Of a stretch of 64,000 nucleotides of DNA, positions 20,047-29,212 are shown in pieces (position 1 is the first letter of the stretch; each line of letters opens with the position of its first letter). Made by a program: the position numbers and the translations under genes. Below the pieces are notes generated by a model. It ran no database searches and was not told the origin of the DNA. It worked only from the letters and a program-made list of their open reading frames with translations. The DNA comes from Flammeovirga sp. SJP92 (GTDB lineage Bacteria; Bacteroidota; Bacteroidia; Cytophagales; Flammeovirgaceae), in contig NZ_LQAQ01000090.1 in assembly GCF_001583495.1 (NCBI RefSeq), positions 124,001 to 188,000 of the forward strand, written 5' to 3'.

Positions 20047-22575
20047 TTATTTATTTTCTGGAAAACCAAAAGCCTTAGGCGTTTGAGCATCGCTTTCGTA
20101 TTTACCTCCATTTTCTCCAGTGAAATCTTCAAAGAAATGGTAATAAGATCCGTACAGACCATATTTATTTTCAAGATCCATTCGTTTTTTCATCCAGACT
20201 TTAAACTCCTTTGAAGCTTCTTCTTGGTTGCCAATTAAGAAGAAGTAATCATTTTTAGAGATAATATTTCCCTTCTGATCTTTTAATTCCAACTCTACAT
20301 AGAATTTCTCATTTACTTTAGAAAGGACATCAGCATTTACATCTACAAATTTCTTTGCACTATTACCTTCAACATTACCAAAAGTGAACTCTTTTTCTTG
20401 AAGAACATTTCCATTGTCATCTTTAATTTTTAAAGTGGCAGATGTTTTTTTGTAATCTTCATAAAGATCATTGATCACCCAAAGCTCACCTTTGAAATTT
20501 TCATTATTAGACCATCTTCTCTTATGGAAGTTCAAGCTGATTAATGTCGGTTGATAAGCTTTTTTTACAAAATCAAAAGAACGTTTTGGTTGTTGATAGT
20601 TGTCTACAATTCCCCATTTCATATCAGGCCAATAGGTAATAAAGTGACAAAGAGCAATACCGCTTAATTCAGGTTTTTGGCGTCTGAAATATTCTATGCC
20701 ATTTTGGAAAATAATACCCTGAGCGTCTTGAGATGCATTGACAAACTCTTCTAAAGAACCTTTCATTTCACTTCCAAAAACATCCCAGTTCTGCATTCTC
20801 AATCTTGTAAGATCAGCCCAGTGGTGCCCCCAACTTAAACCAGGAGTCCAAAGTTCATCTTCAGGAATGAATTTCTTCAAGCTTTCTACAGAAGGCACAG
20901 AAGTAATAGCAAATTCAGGAACGATTGGGAATTTTAGTGTTTGATACCAATCTTCGTGTAACCATTTGCCCATGTCGTAGAAGTAACGCAAGGCATGCAC
21001 TGCTTCTTTACTTTTGTAACCTGCCGCTTTTGAAACATGACACGTTAAAGGAGAATCTGGGACATACGGTAGGTTAGCATAGGCTTGAAGAGAATCTCCA
21101 AGTTCTTCTAAAAAGGCTCTGCCAAATTGAGGGTCACGCGTACGGAGTAACATTTCTTCACCCCCTTCCATCATAATCAATGATGGGTGATTTCTTCTTT
21201 CCTTGATTACTTTTACAGCTTCATCAAAAATCTCAGTAAGTTGAGCTCTTTCCGTTGGAATATTCCCTGTGCCTAATGGAATCATATCTTGCCAAACCGT
21301 GATTCCCATTTCATCACAGTACTGATAGAATTCAGGGATTTCAGGTGGGTGCCATCCAAAAATTCTAATATTATTCATATTGGCTTCTTTTGCTAAACGG
21401 ATCAACTCTTTATATTCATCTAGAGAAGTTCTTCCTACAAAAATATCTGGAGGTCCACCCCAACATGCAGATCGGATAAAGTGGAATTTACCATTGATAT
21501 AAGTAGATCGAGGAAAACTTACATCCACATCTTTTTTAAATCCAGGGTTCCATTTCGAAGTAACTTCTCGAATACCAAAAGTGATGGCATTGAAATCATG
21601 GTTACTTTCTTTTTCTTTTAATGTAATTTTCGCTTCGTATAAATTTGGTTTACCCAAGTCCCAAGGCCACCACAATTGAGGTTTTTTGAGATGAATGGTC
21701 TTTGTGATTTTATGAACACCAGGCTTTACGTCTTCATCAAAAGCAATTTTGATTTCCTTGCTTTCAAAGTTTTTACCTTGTAATGAAGTGACAAATGACA
21801 TTTTCTTCGTTTTATTAGAAGTGTTTTCAACACTCATTTCTAATGAAACATCTGCAGTGCCGTCTTTATTGATTTTATTGTTTGCGTAAACATCTTTGAA
21901 ACGCACTGAACCCGTTCTGATCATTTTAACAGAGCGGCTGATGCCAAATGGAATCAAGTCTCTCCAATAATCTCCAAACCAAGGTGTCTTCTTACCTGCC
22001 ACACTTGCATTGACTTGTGGAGGAGGGGCAAGTTTAATCACCAACATATTTCTAGCTTTTAGAAAATCATATTTGTGAATTCTTAAATATTCATTGACAT
22101 TAAATCTAAAAGAAGAAAAAGCACCTTCATGTTTACCTAGGTAATGACCGTTGAGCCATACTTCACAGCTATAGTCAACACCTTCAAATAAAATATCTAC
22201 GACTTGATCTTCAATTGCCTCTGTCACATTAAATTGATGAGCATACCACCATTCATATTGTTGTACCCACTGAGCTTTGACGCTATTTCTGCCAAAATAA
22301 GGGTCTTCAATTATTCCAGCTTTCCATAGATCAGTATAGACATCACCTGGAACTTTAGCATTGTTCCATACCAACGTTTCTATATCTTCAGGTGGAATTT
22401 TATGTAGTCCATGCTTTACACCTTCACCAGGAAGCATCATTTTCATTTTCCATCTATAGCCATCTAAAGAGCGTACAGCTTGTTCATTTTGTTCGTGAGG
22501 TGTTGTTGTATTGGGTTGAGACCAACTATAAGTGAAGGTCAGAATCCCTAATAACACCATAAATAATCTTTTCAT
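20047..22575 (-). CDS. glycoside hydrolase family 2, beta-mannosidase-like, exported
   Basis: The frame is open to 22674 from a TTG, but the ATG at 22573-22575 gives a standard signal peptide (MKRLFMVLLGILTFTYSWSQ) and an 842-residue protein. The N-terminal jelly roll carries NAKVPGDVYTDLWKAGII and EVWLNGHYLGKHEGAFSSF, typical of GH2 beta-mannosidase / exo-glucosaminidase-like enzymes. An Ig-like domain and the TIM barrel follow (WGGPPDIF, IRIFGWHPPEIPEFY). The acid/base site reads MMEGGEEM (Glu473-Glu474) where the family usually has Asn-Glu; the nucleophile candidate is Glu554 in VPEFAITS. It probably cleaves beta-linked mannose or glucosamine from glycans in the periplasm. Phased repeats about 130-175 bp upstream may control it. 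Confidence 0.8.
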   Translation of the reverse strand: MKRLFMVLLGILTFTYSWSQPNTTTPHEQNEQAVRSLDGYRWKMKMMLPGEGVKHGLHKIPPEDIETLVWNNAKVPGDVYTDLWKAGIIEDPYFGRNSVKAQWVQQYEWWYAHQFNVTEAIEDQVVDILFEGVDYSCEVWLNGHYLGKHEGAFSSFRFNVNEYLRIHKYDFLKARNMLVIKLAPPPQVNASVAGKKTPWFGDYWRDLIPFGISRSVKMIRTGSVRFKDVYANNKINKDGTADVSLEMSVENTSNKTKKMSFVTSLQGKNFESKEIKIAFDEDVKPGVHKITKTIHLKKPQLWWPWDLGKPNLYEAKITLKEKESNHDFNAITFGIREVTSKWNPGFKKDVDVSFPRSTYINGKFHFIRSACWGGPPDIFVGRTSLDEYKELIRLAKEANMNNIRIFGWHPPEIPEFYQYCDEMGITVWQDMIPLGTGNIPTERAQLTEIFDEAVKVIKERRNHPSLIMMEGGEEMLLRTRDPQFGRAFLEELGDSLQAYANLPYVPDSPLTCHVSKAAGYKSKEAVHALRYFYDMGKWLHEDWYQTLKFPIVPEFAITSVPSVESLKKFIPEDELWTPGLSWGHHWADLTRLRMQNWDVFGSEMKGSLEEFVNASQDAQGIIFQNGIEYFRRQKPELSGIALCHFITYWPDMKWGIVDNYQQPKRSFDFVKKAYQPTLISLNFHKRRWSNNENFKGELWVINDLYEDYKKTSATLKIKDDNGNVLQEKEFTFGNVEGNSAKKFVDVNADVLSKVNEKFYVELELKDQKGNIISKNDYFFLIGNQEEASKEFKVWMKKRMDLENKYGLYGSYYHFFEDFTGENGGKYESDAQTPKAFGFPENK

Positions 22576-22702
22576 TTCAATTATAAGGTTGATGCGTTTA
22601 GATTGTTTTAAAAGTTTCTGGACTTTTTCAGCCCAGGCATTTATTGTATTTGATTGTGATTCAAAACTCATCAATTGTGTTCTTAAAGGCTATTTTTAGC
22701 TA

Positions 22703-22750
22703 TAGACAGGGTATAGACAATGCCTTTTTGGGTATAGACTGAAAGTAGAC
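22703..22750. promoter_or_regulatory. four helically phased TAGAC repeats upstream of the GH2 gene
   Basis: TAGAC occurs at 22703, 22714, 22735 and 22746 (the first three as TATAGAC). The spacings of 11, 21 and 11 bp put all copies on the same DNA face. The array lies 128-175 bp before the GH2 start on the minus strand. This is the layout of direct-repeat operators bound cooperatively by a dimeric or multimeric activator; the regulator is unknown. Confidence 0.55.
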
Positions 22751-22913
22751 ATGAGAAATACTAGCCAATATTCCTTATAGAGGATGATAATGTGTTTGTA
22801 GGTAATCCTCATTAGTGAGCAAATTACGTTGTTTTAATAGTTGAAGGAGGTAATAAATAGTGGTGTAATATAATGATATTGAAAATGAGGTAGATAGATA
22901 ATTTGCTTTAATC

Positions 22914-22970
22914 TTATTTAAACTAATTTTAAATAATATTTGGATTAAATCTAAATAAAGAATAATTTTG
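22914..22970 (+). promoter_or_regulatory. promoter of the iron-type operon with two overlapping operator-like dyads
   Basis: A -7 box TAATTTTG (22963-22970, followed by C) is preceded by TTG at 22940-22942 with a 20-bp spacer. Two inverted repeats lie over and upstream of the -33 box: TTATTTAAA/TTTAAATAA (22914-22936, 5-bp centre) and ATTTGGAT/ATCTAAAT (22938-22956, one mismatch). Such dyads over -33 are the position of a repressor site, and the downstream genes suggest an iron-responsive Fur- or DtxR-type repressor. That last step is inference. The rest of the ~340-bp gap before 23018 holds only the TAGAC array. Confidence 0.55.
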
Positions 22971-23017
22971 CTCACGTTAATTTCAACTATTAGTAAATTT
23001 TTTCACATCCATAAAAA

Positions 23018-24091
23018 ATGAAAATCTATTCTTCTTTAACTAACAAATTTGCTACAGCGGCTCTTTTAGTTTCAACTTTATTTTCTTGTTCAGAAACTGA
23101 AGAAATTATTAATGATTTAGATCCAGGGTTTGACGTACCTACTACTTACGCTTTTGATAATGTAGATTACTCAGGTCAAACTGCTAGAATCCAAATGTTG
23201 GACTCTTTGGAAAGATATATTAAGTTAGGAAATGATGGCACTACAAACTTGGAAGAGTCTGTAATGAAATCAATTTTCTCTAATGAATCAGGAACTTTAT
23301 TTGACTCTTCTAAAGATTTAGAAAGCAAGACTTATGATGATGCAGGTTTAACTGTGAATGTAAAAGCAGAAGTATATGAATACTTCAAAAGTGCAGAAGC
23401 TGCTTCAGGTAATGTCGCAAACATCTATGAAGGTCGTTTATTTGATGCAGAAGGTCACGAACCTGCACAAATGGTTGCTAAAGGTCTAATGGGAGCTACT
23501 TTATACTACCAAGCAGTTTCTTACTATTTATCAGATGAAAAATTAGATGCTGATAACGAGGAGATTACTGAAGGTAAAGGAACAGCAATGGAGCATTACT
23601 GGGATGAGGCATTCGGTTATTTTGGAGCAGCGGTTGATTATTCAGTAAATTCTGATGCAACAAACTGGTACTGGGCGAAATATGCTAAATCACGTGCAGG
23701 TGTTTATGATGTTTCAGGTGATATTTTCAACGCATTTTTAACAGGTCGTGCAGCTATTACAGCTAAAAATTATGATGTAAGAGATGCTCAGCGTGATATT
23801 ATCGTTGCGAAATGGGAAGAGTTAGTAGCAATCAACGTTATTCATTACTTAAATGCAGTACTTTCAGATACAAATGAAGGTGACAGAATGCATCACTGGT
23901 CTGAAGCATTAGCTTTTGCATGGTGTTTACAGTACAATGCATCAAAGACAATCACAGACGATAACTTAGTTAAAGTTATTACAGCACACGGTAACAACGT
24001 TGATGAGTTGACAACTGAGAATATTATTGAGATTAAAGGTATTCTTCAATCAACTTATGGCTTCACAACTGAGGTAGTTAACAGTTTATAA
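23018..24091 (+). CDS. DUF4856 lipoprotein
   Basis: This 357-residue protein has a lipoprotein signal ending in LFSC (Cys at about residue 24), so it should sit in the outer membrane or periplasm. The conserved opening of the DUF4856 family is visible: TYAFDNVDYSGQTARIQMLD, followed by a mostly helical domain (YEGRLFDAEGHEPAQMVAKG). It is the first gene of a four-gene cluster with imelysin, HTTM and TonB-dependent receptor genes, an association common in Bacteroidota. The context points to iron or haem acquisition. The biochemical role of DUF4856 is unknown. An operator-like promoter precedes it. Confidence 0.85.
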   Translation: MKIYSSLTNKFATAALLVSTLFSCSETEEIINDLDPGFDVPTTYAFDNVDYSGQTARIQMLDSLERYIKLGNDGTTNLEESVMKSIFSNESGTLFDSSKDLESKTYDDAGLTVNVKAEVYEYFKSAEAASGNVANIYEGRLFDAEGHEPAQMVAKGLMGATLYYQAVSYYLSDEKLDADNEEITEGKGTAMEHYWDEAFGYFGAAVDYSVNSDATNWYWAKYAKSRAGVYDVSGDIFNAFLTGRAAITAKNYDVRDAQRDIIVAKWEELVAINVIHYLNAVLSDTNEGDRMHHWSEALAFAWCLQYNASKTITDDNLVKVITAHGNNVDELTTENIIEIKGILQSTYGFTTEVVNSL

Positions 24092-24093
24092 TA

Positions 24094-24135
24094 TATCTTT
24101 GCACCCTCAAACCAATTTACAAATTGGTTTGAGGG
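24094..24135 (+). promoter_or_regulatory. intercistronic promoter-like box and 15-bp perfect hairpin
   Basis: Immediately after the DUF4856 stop there is a -7-like TATCTTTG (24094-24101). A perfect 15-bp inverted repeat follows, 24104-24118 with 24121-24135, arm CCCTCAAACCAATTT. There is no T-run after it, so it is unlikely to be a simple terminator. A 3' mRNA-stabilising stem or a second leader before the imelysin gene is more likely. No good -33 box is seen. Confidence 0.5.
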
Positions 24136-24167
24136 CAATTTCATTCATTTCACTTCTGAAGTTTATT

Positions 24168-25247
24168 ATGAAACTATTCAAATTTTTTATCACTATTATC
24201 CCTGTTCTTGTTTTCTTTTCATGTTCTGAAGAAAATCAAAACATTGAGCTTGACTTCTCACAAACTGACATGTTAGGCAATTATGCCAACAACATTATAA
24301 AACCTTCAATTAGCGATTATCAAACTTCAGTTACGACACTTGATGAAAAAGTAAAAGCATTTGTCAGTAACCCAACAGAAGAAACTTATGATGCCGCAGG
24401 TTCAGCATTTATAAATGCTTATCAGAACTGGGCAACAATCAATGCGTTCCAATATGGTCCGGCATTAGAAAATGCTTTTTTAACTTCCTCAAATACTTTC
24501 CCAACCAATTATACTGAGTTGGAAGCTGATATTGAAGCTGAAAAATTAAACTTAGGAGCGGTTACAGCCAATAACAAAAAAGGACTGCCAGCAGTTGATT
24601 ATCTTTTATTCAAGGATGACAAAACAACAGTGATTGAGGCTTTCAAAGCGAATGCATTTAGAGGTGAATACTTAAATGCAGTGGTAACTGATCTATTAAC
24701 AAAGGCCACATATGTAAATGATGCTTGGGCTGGTGATTACGCTTCTACTTTTGCTGTGAATGAAGGAAACGATCCTAGTAGTTCTCTTTCTTACATAGTG
24801 AATGAATACAACAAAGCTTTTGAAAGGTGTAAAAATCAAAGGGTAGGATATCCTTTGGGTAAGAACTCACTTTCTGGAAAGTCAAGTCCTTTATCTGTGG
24901 AAGCTTATTACGGGGCAAATTCTTTAGATCTTTTGAGAAGAAATATTACAACTTTAGAAAACGTCTTTAAAGGATACGATGGAGTGGGGCTAGACGATTA
25001 TTTGACAGCTTATTATAATACAGGTTCAATCCAAGAAGATTTATCAGCAAAAATATTAAATCAGTTTGCAGTGATTAATCAAAAATTGGACAACTGTCAA
25101 AATCCTTTTTCAAATCACATTGAAGCACAAGATCAAACAGTAGAAGAATTATATACAGAAATGTCGAAGTTAGTAGTAATGATCAAGTCGGAAATGCCTT
25201 CTGCTTTATCAGTGAAAATTACTTACCAAGACTCGGATGGAGATTAG
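24168..25247 (+). CDS. imelysin family (M75-like) lipoprotein
   Basis: The frame is open from a TTG at 24099, but the ATG at 24168 gives a lipoprotein signal (IIPVLVFFSCSEE) and places the hairpin outside the gene. The 359-residue product has the imelysin two four-helix-bundle pattern: NYANNIIKPSISDYQTS, FINAYQNWATINAFQYGPAL, KGLPAVDYLLF and RVGYPLGKNSLSGKSSPLSVE. The family (IrpA, EfeO-like) consists of iron-regulated surface or periplasmic proteins implicated in iron or haem handling. The classical GxHxxE metal motif was not located. It is 4 bp from the HTTM gene. Confidence 0.85.
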   Translation: MKLFKFFITIIPVLVFFSCSEENQNIELDFSQTDMLGNYANNIIKPSISDYQTSVTTLDEKVKAFVSNPTEETYDAAGSAFINAYQNWATINAFQYGPALENAFLTSSNTFPTNYTELEADIEAEKLNLGAVTANNKKGLPAVDYLLFKDDKTTVIEAFKANAFRGEYLNAVVTDLLTKATYVNDAWAGDYASTFAVNEGNDPSSSLSYIVNEYNKAFERCKNQRVGYPLGKNSLSGKSSPLSVEAYYGANSLDLLRRNITTLENVFKGYDGVGLDDYLTAYYNTGSIQEDLSAKILNQFAVINQKLDNCQNPFSNHIEAQDQTVEELYTEMSKLVVMIKSEMPSALSVKITYQDSDGD

Positions 25248-25250
25248 AGC

Positions 25251-26597
25251 ATGGGGTACTTTAATAAATTAGTCAACAAACAAACCTCGATTGCACCCTT
25301 GGTTGTCTTCCGAATGATATTCGGTATTATGATGGCCTTGAGTGCAGTCCGTTTTTGGGTGAACGGTTGGATTGATAGTCAATTCGTTCAACCCAAATTC
25401 TTTTTTCATTACTTTGGTTTCTCTTGGGTAGAACCGTTAGGTGAGACAGGAATGTATTGCATTTTTATTATAATGATAGTTAGTGCAGTAGGTATAGCTT
25501 TGGGAGCTTTCTATAGAATCTCTTCGGTGCTATACTTTCTTACGTTTACCTATGTGGAGTTAATAGACCTTACAAATTACTTGAATCATTATTACTTTGT
25601 CAGTTTGATGGCGTTTATAATGATTTTCTTGCCTGCACACAGAAGGTTTTCTGTAGATGTGTACCGTAATCCTGAAACCTATCGGAAATATGTTTCAGCA
25701 TGGACTATTAATATTGTAAGACTACAATTAGGTATCGTATATTTTTATGCCGGAATAGCAAAGATCAATGCAGATTGGTTATTGAAAGCACAACCTTTAA
25801 GATTATGGTTGGCCTCAAGAGCTGATCTATTTTTGGTTGGGCCATTATTGAAATACAAATGGGTGGCTTTTGCTTTTAGCTGGATTGGGTGTATCTATGA
25901 TTTATGTATTCCTTTCCTTCTGTCAATAAAAAAATACAGAGGTTTTGCCTACTTCCTAGTGGTTGCGTTCCACATTATGACGGCAGCTTTATTCCCTATT
26001 GGAATGTTCCCATATATTATGGTTCTTAGTACTTTGATCTTTTTCTCAGACAAGTTTCATGAAAATATTATTCTTTTTCTGAGTAGATTTTTCAGTTCAG
26101 AAAATTTAGCTGTACAAGTAAAAAGAGGACGGATTAATTCAATTCCTCAGCAGATTATACGTTTTTGCTTTGCTGTATTTATTTTGCTTCAATTGATATT
26201 TCCTTTTCGATATGCCCTTTATAAGGGAAATCTATTTTGGACAGAACAAGGATTCCGTTTCTCTTGGAGAGTGATGTTGATGGAAAAGTCTGGAGCAGCA
26301 ACATTTTATGTGTTGAATCCTGAGACAAATCATAAAATAGAGGTCAATAACAGAGATTACTTAACACCTCTGCAAGAAAAAATGATGGCTACACAGCCGG
26401 ATATGATTATTCAGTATGCACATTATTTACAAAGTGTTTTTAAAGATAAAGGGGTTAAAAACCCTAAGGTTTATATAGATTCTTATGTTTCTCTTAATGG
26501 AAGAGCAAGTAAGCCCTACATAGACCCAACAATAGATTTAACGAAGTTGGAGGATTCTTTCGCTCCTAAAACATGGATACTTCCCTTTAAGGGATAA
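25251..26597 (+). CDS. HTTM domain membrane protein (gamma-carboxylase-like)
   Basis: This 448-residue integral membrane protein resembles the horizontally transferred transmembrane (HTTM) domain of vitamin K-dependent gamma-carboxylase. Key stretches are LVVFRMIFGIMMALSAVRF, FGFSWVEPLG, YFYAGIAKINADWL and the end ENLAVQVKRG leading to a soluble C-terminal part (LFWTEQGFRFSWRVMLMEK). In Bacteroidota it is regularly linked to imelysin and TonB-dependent receptor genes. Its function there is not established, and carboxylase activity should not be assumed. Spacing is 3 bp to the gene before and 5 bp to the receptor, so translation is in one operon. Confidence 0.85.
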   Translation: MGYFNKLVNKQTSIAPLVVFRMIFGIMMALSAVRFWVNGWIDSQFVQPKFFFHYFGFSWVEPLGETGMYCIFIIMIVSAVGIALGAFYRISSVLYFLTFTYVELIDLTNYLNHYYFVSLMAFIMIFLPAHRRFSVDVYRNPETYRKYVSAWTINIVRLQLGIVYFYAGIAKINADWLLKAQPLRLWLASRADLFLVGPLLKYKWVAFAFSWIGCIYDLCIPFLLSIKKYRGFAYFLVVAFHIMTAALFPIGMFPYIMVLSTLIFFSDKFHENIILFLSRFFSSENLAVQVKRGRINSIPQQIIRFCFAVFILLQLIFPFRYALYKGNLFWTEQGFRFSWRVMLMEKSGAATFYVLNPETNHKIEVNNRDYLTPLQEKMMATQPDMIIQYAHYLQSVFKDKGVKNPKVYIDSYVSLNGRASKPYIDPTIDLTKLEDSFAPKTWILPFKG

Positions 26598-26602
26598 TTT
26601 TT

Positions 26603-28993
26603 ATGACAAGGTTTTTATTCATTACTCTACTATTCATTTCATCACTGACTTCTTTTTCACAATCAGTTAGCGGTAAGTTGATACAATTTGATTCTCAAGA
26701 ATCCATTGAAGGTGCAGATGTTTACATCAAAAACACCAATATCAAAGTGAAATCTGATAAAAAAGGAAATTACATTATTTCGAATTTACAGAAAGGTAAA
26801 GTGTATACAATTGGTGTTTTCAAATATGGATTGACACCAATGGAAAAAGACATCAAGATTACTTCTCAAAGGCAGGAGTTGAATTTTACAATGAGAGTGA
26901 TTGAGAAGGTATTGGATGAGGTAGATGTAATTGATTTGACCGAAACAGCAGAAATTACAAGACTCGAAGCAGTAGAAGGAACTTCCATTTATGAAGGGAA
27001 AAAAAGTGAGGTGATTCAAATTGATAACCTTACTGCCAACTTAGCAACAAATAATTCAAGACAAGTTTACAATAGAGTGCCAGGTTTAAATATTTGGGAG
27101 AGTGATGGAGCAGGTATTCAGTTGGGTATTGGAGGAAGAGGCTTGAGTCCAGATAGAACCTCCAATTTTAATACTAGACAAAATGGGTATGATATTGCAG
27201 CCGATGCACTGGGTTATCCGGAGAGTTATTACACACCACCGTTAGAAGCTGTTGATGAGGTTCAGATTGTAAGAGGCGCTGCATCTTTACAATATGGAAC
27301 ACAGTTTGGAGGTTTGCTGAATTTCAAAATGAAGAAAGGTCCCGCTAACAAGCCTTTTGAATTTGTCACTCGTCAAACTGTTGGATCATTTGGCCTTTTT
27401 AATTCCTTCAACAGTATTGGAGGAGAAAAGGGGAAAGTGAACTATTATGCATTGTATCAATATAAAGGTGGAGACGGCTGGAGACCTAATTCAGGTTTTG
27501 ATGTAAACACGGTTTACACAGCAGTTGACGTGGATGTGAGTGAGCGTTTCAAAGTCGGTTTTGAATTCACACATATGGATTATTTGGCACAACAGCCAGG
27601 AGGTCTAACAGATGAAGAATTTGAAAGAGATCCTAGAGCTTCCTATACTGATAAAAACTGGTTTAAGGTGAATTGGAATGTTGCAGCGGTTGATCTACAA
27701 TATAGAATCAGTAATAGTGCAAAAATTGAAATGAAAAATTTTGGACTTTTTGCGAGTAGAGATGCTTTGGGTTTGAACTTGAATAAAGAAAATCCTTATG
27801 CTGAGCCTCGCTTGCTGGTTGCTGATAAATTTAGAAATGTTGGTTCAGAAATCAGGTATTTACAGCATTATAGTTTAAATAACAGACCGTCGGTTTTTGT
27901 AATAGGTTCAAGAGTTTATTACGGTAATGATGATAAAAAGCAAGGTGATGCTTCTGACGGAAGGGATGCAGACTTTAATTTTTCTCATCCTGATTCATTA
28001 CTTTCAGATCATCAATTTAAAATTAAAAATTACGCGTTCTTCGTTGAAAATATCTTCCAAATTACTGATAAATTCAGTGTTACACCAGGTGTTAGATTTG
28101 AGTTGATAGAAACTTCAGGAGAGGGGTATTATCAAAAGACATTCTTTGAGGTGGGAGATGATGGATTGATCCAAGAAATTACACAAGCAGAACCTGATAC
28201 GATTAATAACAACAGATCAATCTTGATTGCAGGAATTGGGCTAAGCTATAAACTCAAAGAAAATTTAGAGATTTACGGTAATATTTCACAAAATTACAGA
28301 GCAATCACCTATTCAGATTTACGATCATTGAATTCTAATGTTCGAATTGATCCAGATATGAAAGATGAAAGAGGGTACTCGGCAGATATCGGATTGAGAG
28401 GGAAAACAGATTTCCTTAATTTCGATGTTAGTGGATTTTACCTTAGATATAACGATAAAATTGGTTTAGCCAACCCAGCCAATCCAATTCGTACAAATAT
28501 TGCAGATGCTTATACAGTAGGAGTTGAAGCGTATGGCGAGTTAAATATTATGCACTTTATTAACCGTTATGCTCAGTATCATTTAAACCTGTTTGGTAAT
28601 GTATCCTTCATTCAAGGAAAATACATCTCTGAAGATAGAGTATATGATGGAAATGACGTAGAACTTATTCCGCCTTATAACATTAAAGCAGGAATTAACA
28701 CTGGATATAAAAACTTTAATTTGTCGCTTCAATATACTAAAGTAGATAAGCAATACACAGACGCAGCAAATACAGAAAAACCACTACCTGATGCAGTATA
28801 TGGACCTGTACCAGCTTATTATGTTATGGACTTATCAATGAAGTATAATTATAAGTGGTTTGGGATTGAGACAGGTGTAAATAACCTGACCGATAATATG
28901 TATTTTACACGTAGAGCAACAGGTTATCCAGGACCTGGAATTATACCAGCTGATGGTAGAAACTATTATTTTACGTTTCAGTTTAAGATCTAA
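26603..28993 (+). CDS. TonB-dependent receptor, FecA-like
   Basis: This 796-residue outer-membrane receptor has a signal peptide ending in FSQ. A carboxypeptidase-regulatory-like domain follows (VSGKLIQFDSQESIEGADVYI, residues about 20-100), then a plug domain (NSRQVYNRVPGLNIWESDGAG; DEVQIVRGAASLQYGTQFGG), and a 22-strand type barrel ending in an aromatic-rich strand NYYFTFQFKI. The plug and barrel resemble ferric dicitrate-type receptors. TonB/ExbB/ExbD would energise uptake of the ligand, which is likely a ferric chelate or haem given the imelysin and DUF4856 neighbours. It is the last gene of the operon; no strong terminator was seen after it. Confidence 0.9.
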   Translation: MTRFLFITLLFISSLTSFSQSVSGKLIQFDSQESIEGADVYIKNTNIKVKSDKKGNYIISNLQKGKVYTIGVFKYGLTPMEKDIKITSQRQELNFTMRVIEKVLDEVDVIDLTETAEITRLEAVEGTSIYEGKKSEVIQIDNLTANLATNNSRQVYNRVPGLNIWESDGAGIQLGIGGRGLSPDRTSNFNTRQNGYDIAADALGYPESYYTPPLEAVDEVQIVRGAASLQYGTQFGGLLNFKMKKGPANKPFEFVTRQTVGSFGLFNSFNSIGGEKGKVNYYALYQYKGGDGWRPNSGFDVNTVYTAVDVDVSERFKVGFEFTHMDYLAQQPGGLTDEEFERDPRASYTDKNWFKVNWNVAAVDLQYRISNSAKIEMKNFGLFASRDALGLNLNKENPYAEPRLLVADKFRNVGSEIRYLQHYSLNNRPSVFVIGSRVYYGNDDKKQGDASDGRDADFNFSHPDSLLSDHQFKIKNYAFFVENIFQITDKFSVTPGVRFELIETSGEGYYQKTFFEVGDDGLIQEITQAEPDTINNNRSILIAGIGLSYKLKENLEIYGNISQNYRAITYSDLRSLNSNVRIDPDMKDERGYSADIGLRGKTDFLNFDVSGFYLRYNDKIGLANPANPIRTNIADAYTVGVEAYGELNIMHFINRYAQYHLNLFGNVSFIQGKYISEDRVYDGNDVELIPPYNIKAGINTGYKNFNLSLQYTKVDKQYTDAANTEKPLPDAVYGPVPAYYVMDLSMKYNYKWFGIETGVNNLTDNMYFTRRATGYPGPGIIPADGRNYYFTFQFKI

Positions 28994-29051
28994 GATAAGA
29001 AACATCTTTTCGGCTTTTCGTTATATTCCATAGATTATTTTGTCTATTTTC

Positions 29052-29081
29052 TTGGAAGCTATTAAGTTTATGATAAATTTG
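29052..29081 (+). promoter_or_regulatory. promoter for the TetR gene
   Basis: TTG at 29052-29054, a 19-bp spacer and TAAATTTG at 29074-29081 match the Bacteroidota consensus closely. Transcription would start near 29087, giving a ~125-nt leader. A near-perfect inverted repeat follows: ATACGTAAAGTGA (29084-29096) and TCACTTTATGTAT (29141-29153), one mismatch, which may be an autoregulatory site or a leader hairpin. Confidence 0.6.
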
Positions 29082-29212
29082 TGATACGTAAAGTGAGAAC
29101 TTATTCATTTATCTTATCATTGGAAGCTTATTTGAAATCATCACTTTATGTATGATTACGCTCAAATAAAGCATTTAGGCAATTTCTAATTTACCTCAAT
29201 TAATTTTAAACA

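Noticed and set aside
22775-22975. 66-codon minus-strand frame in the gap before the iron operon
   Set aside because: Low-complexity hydrophobic sequence over a promoter/operator region; no start context and no recognisable domain.
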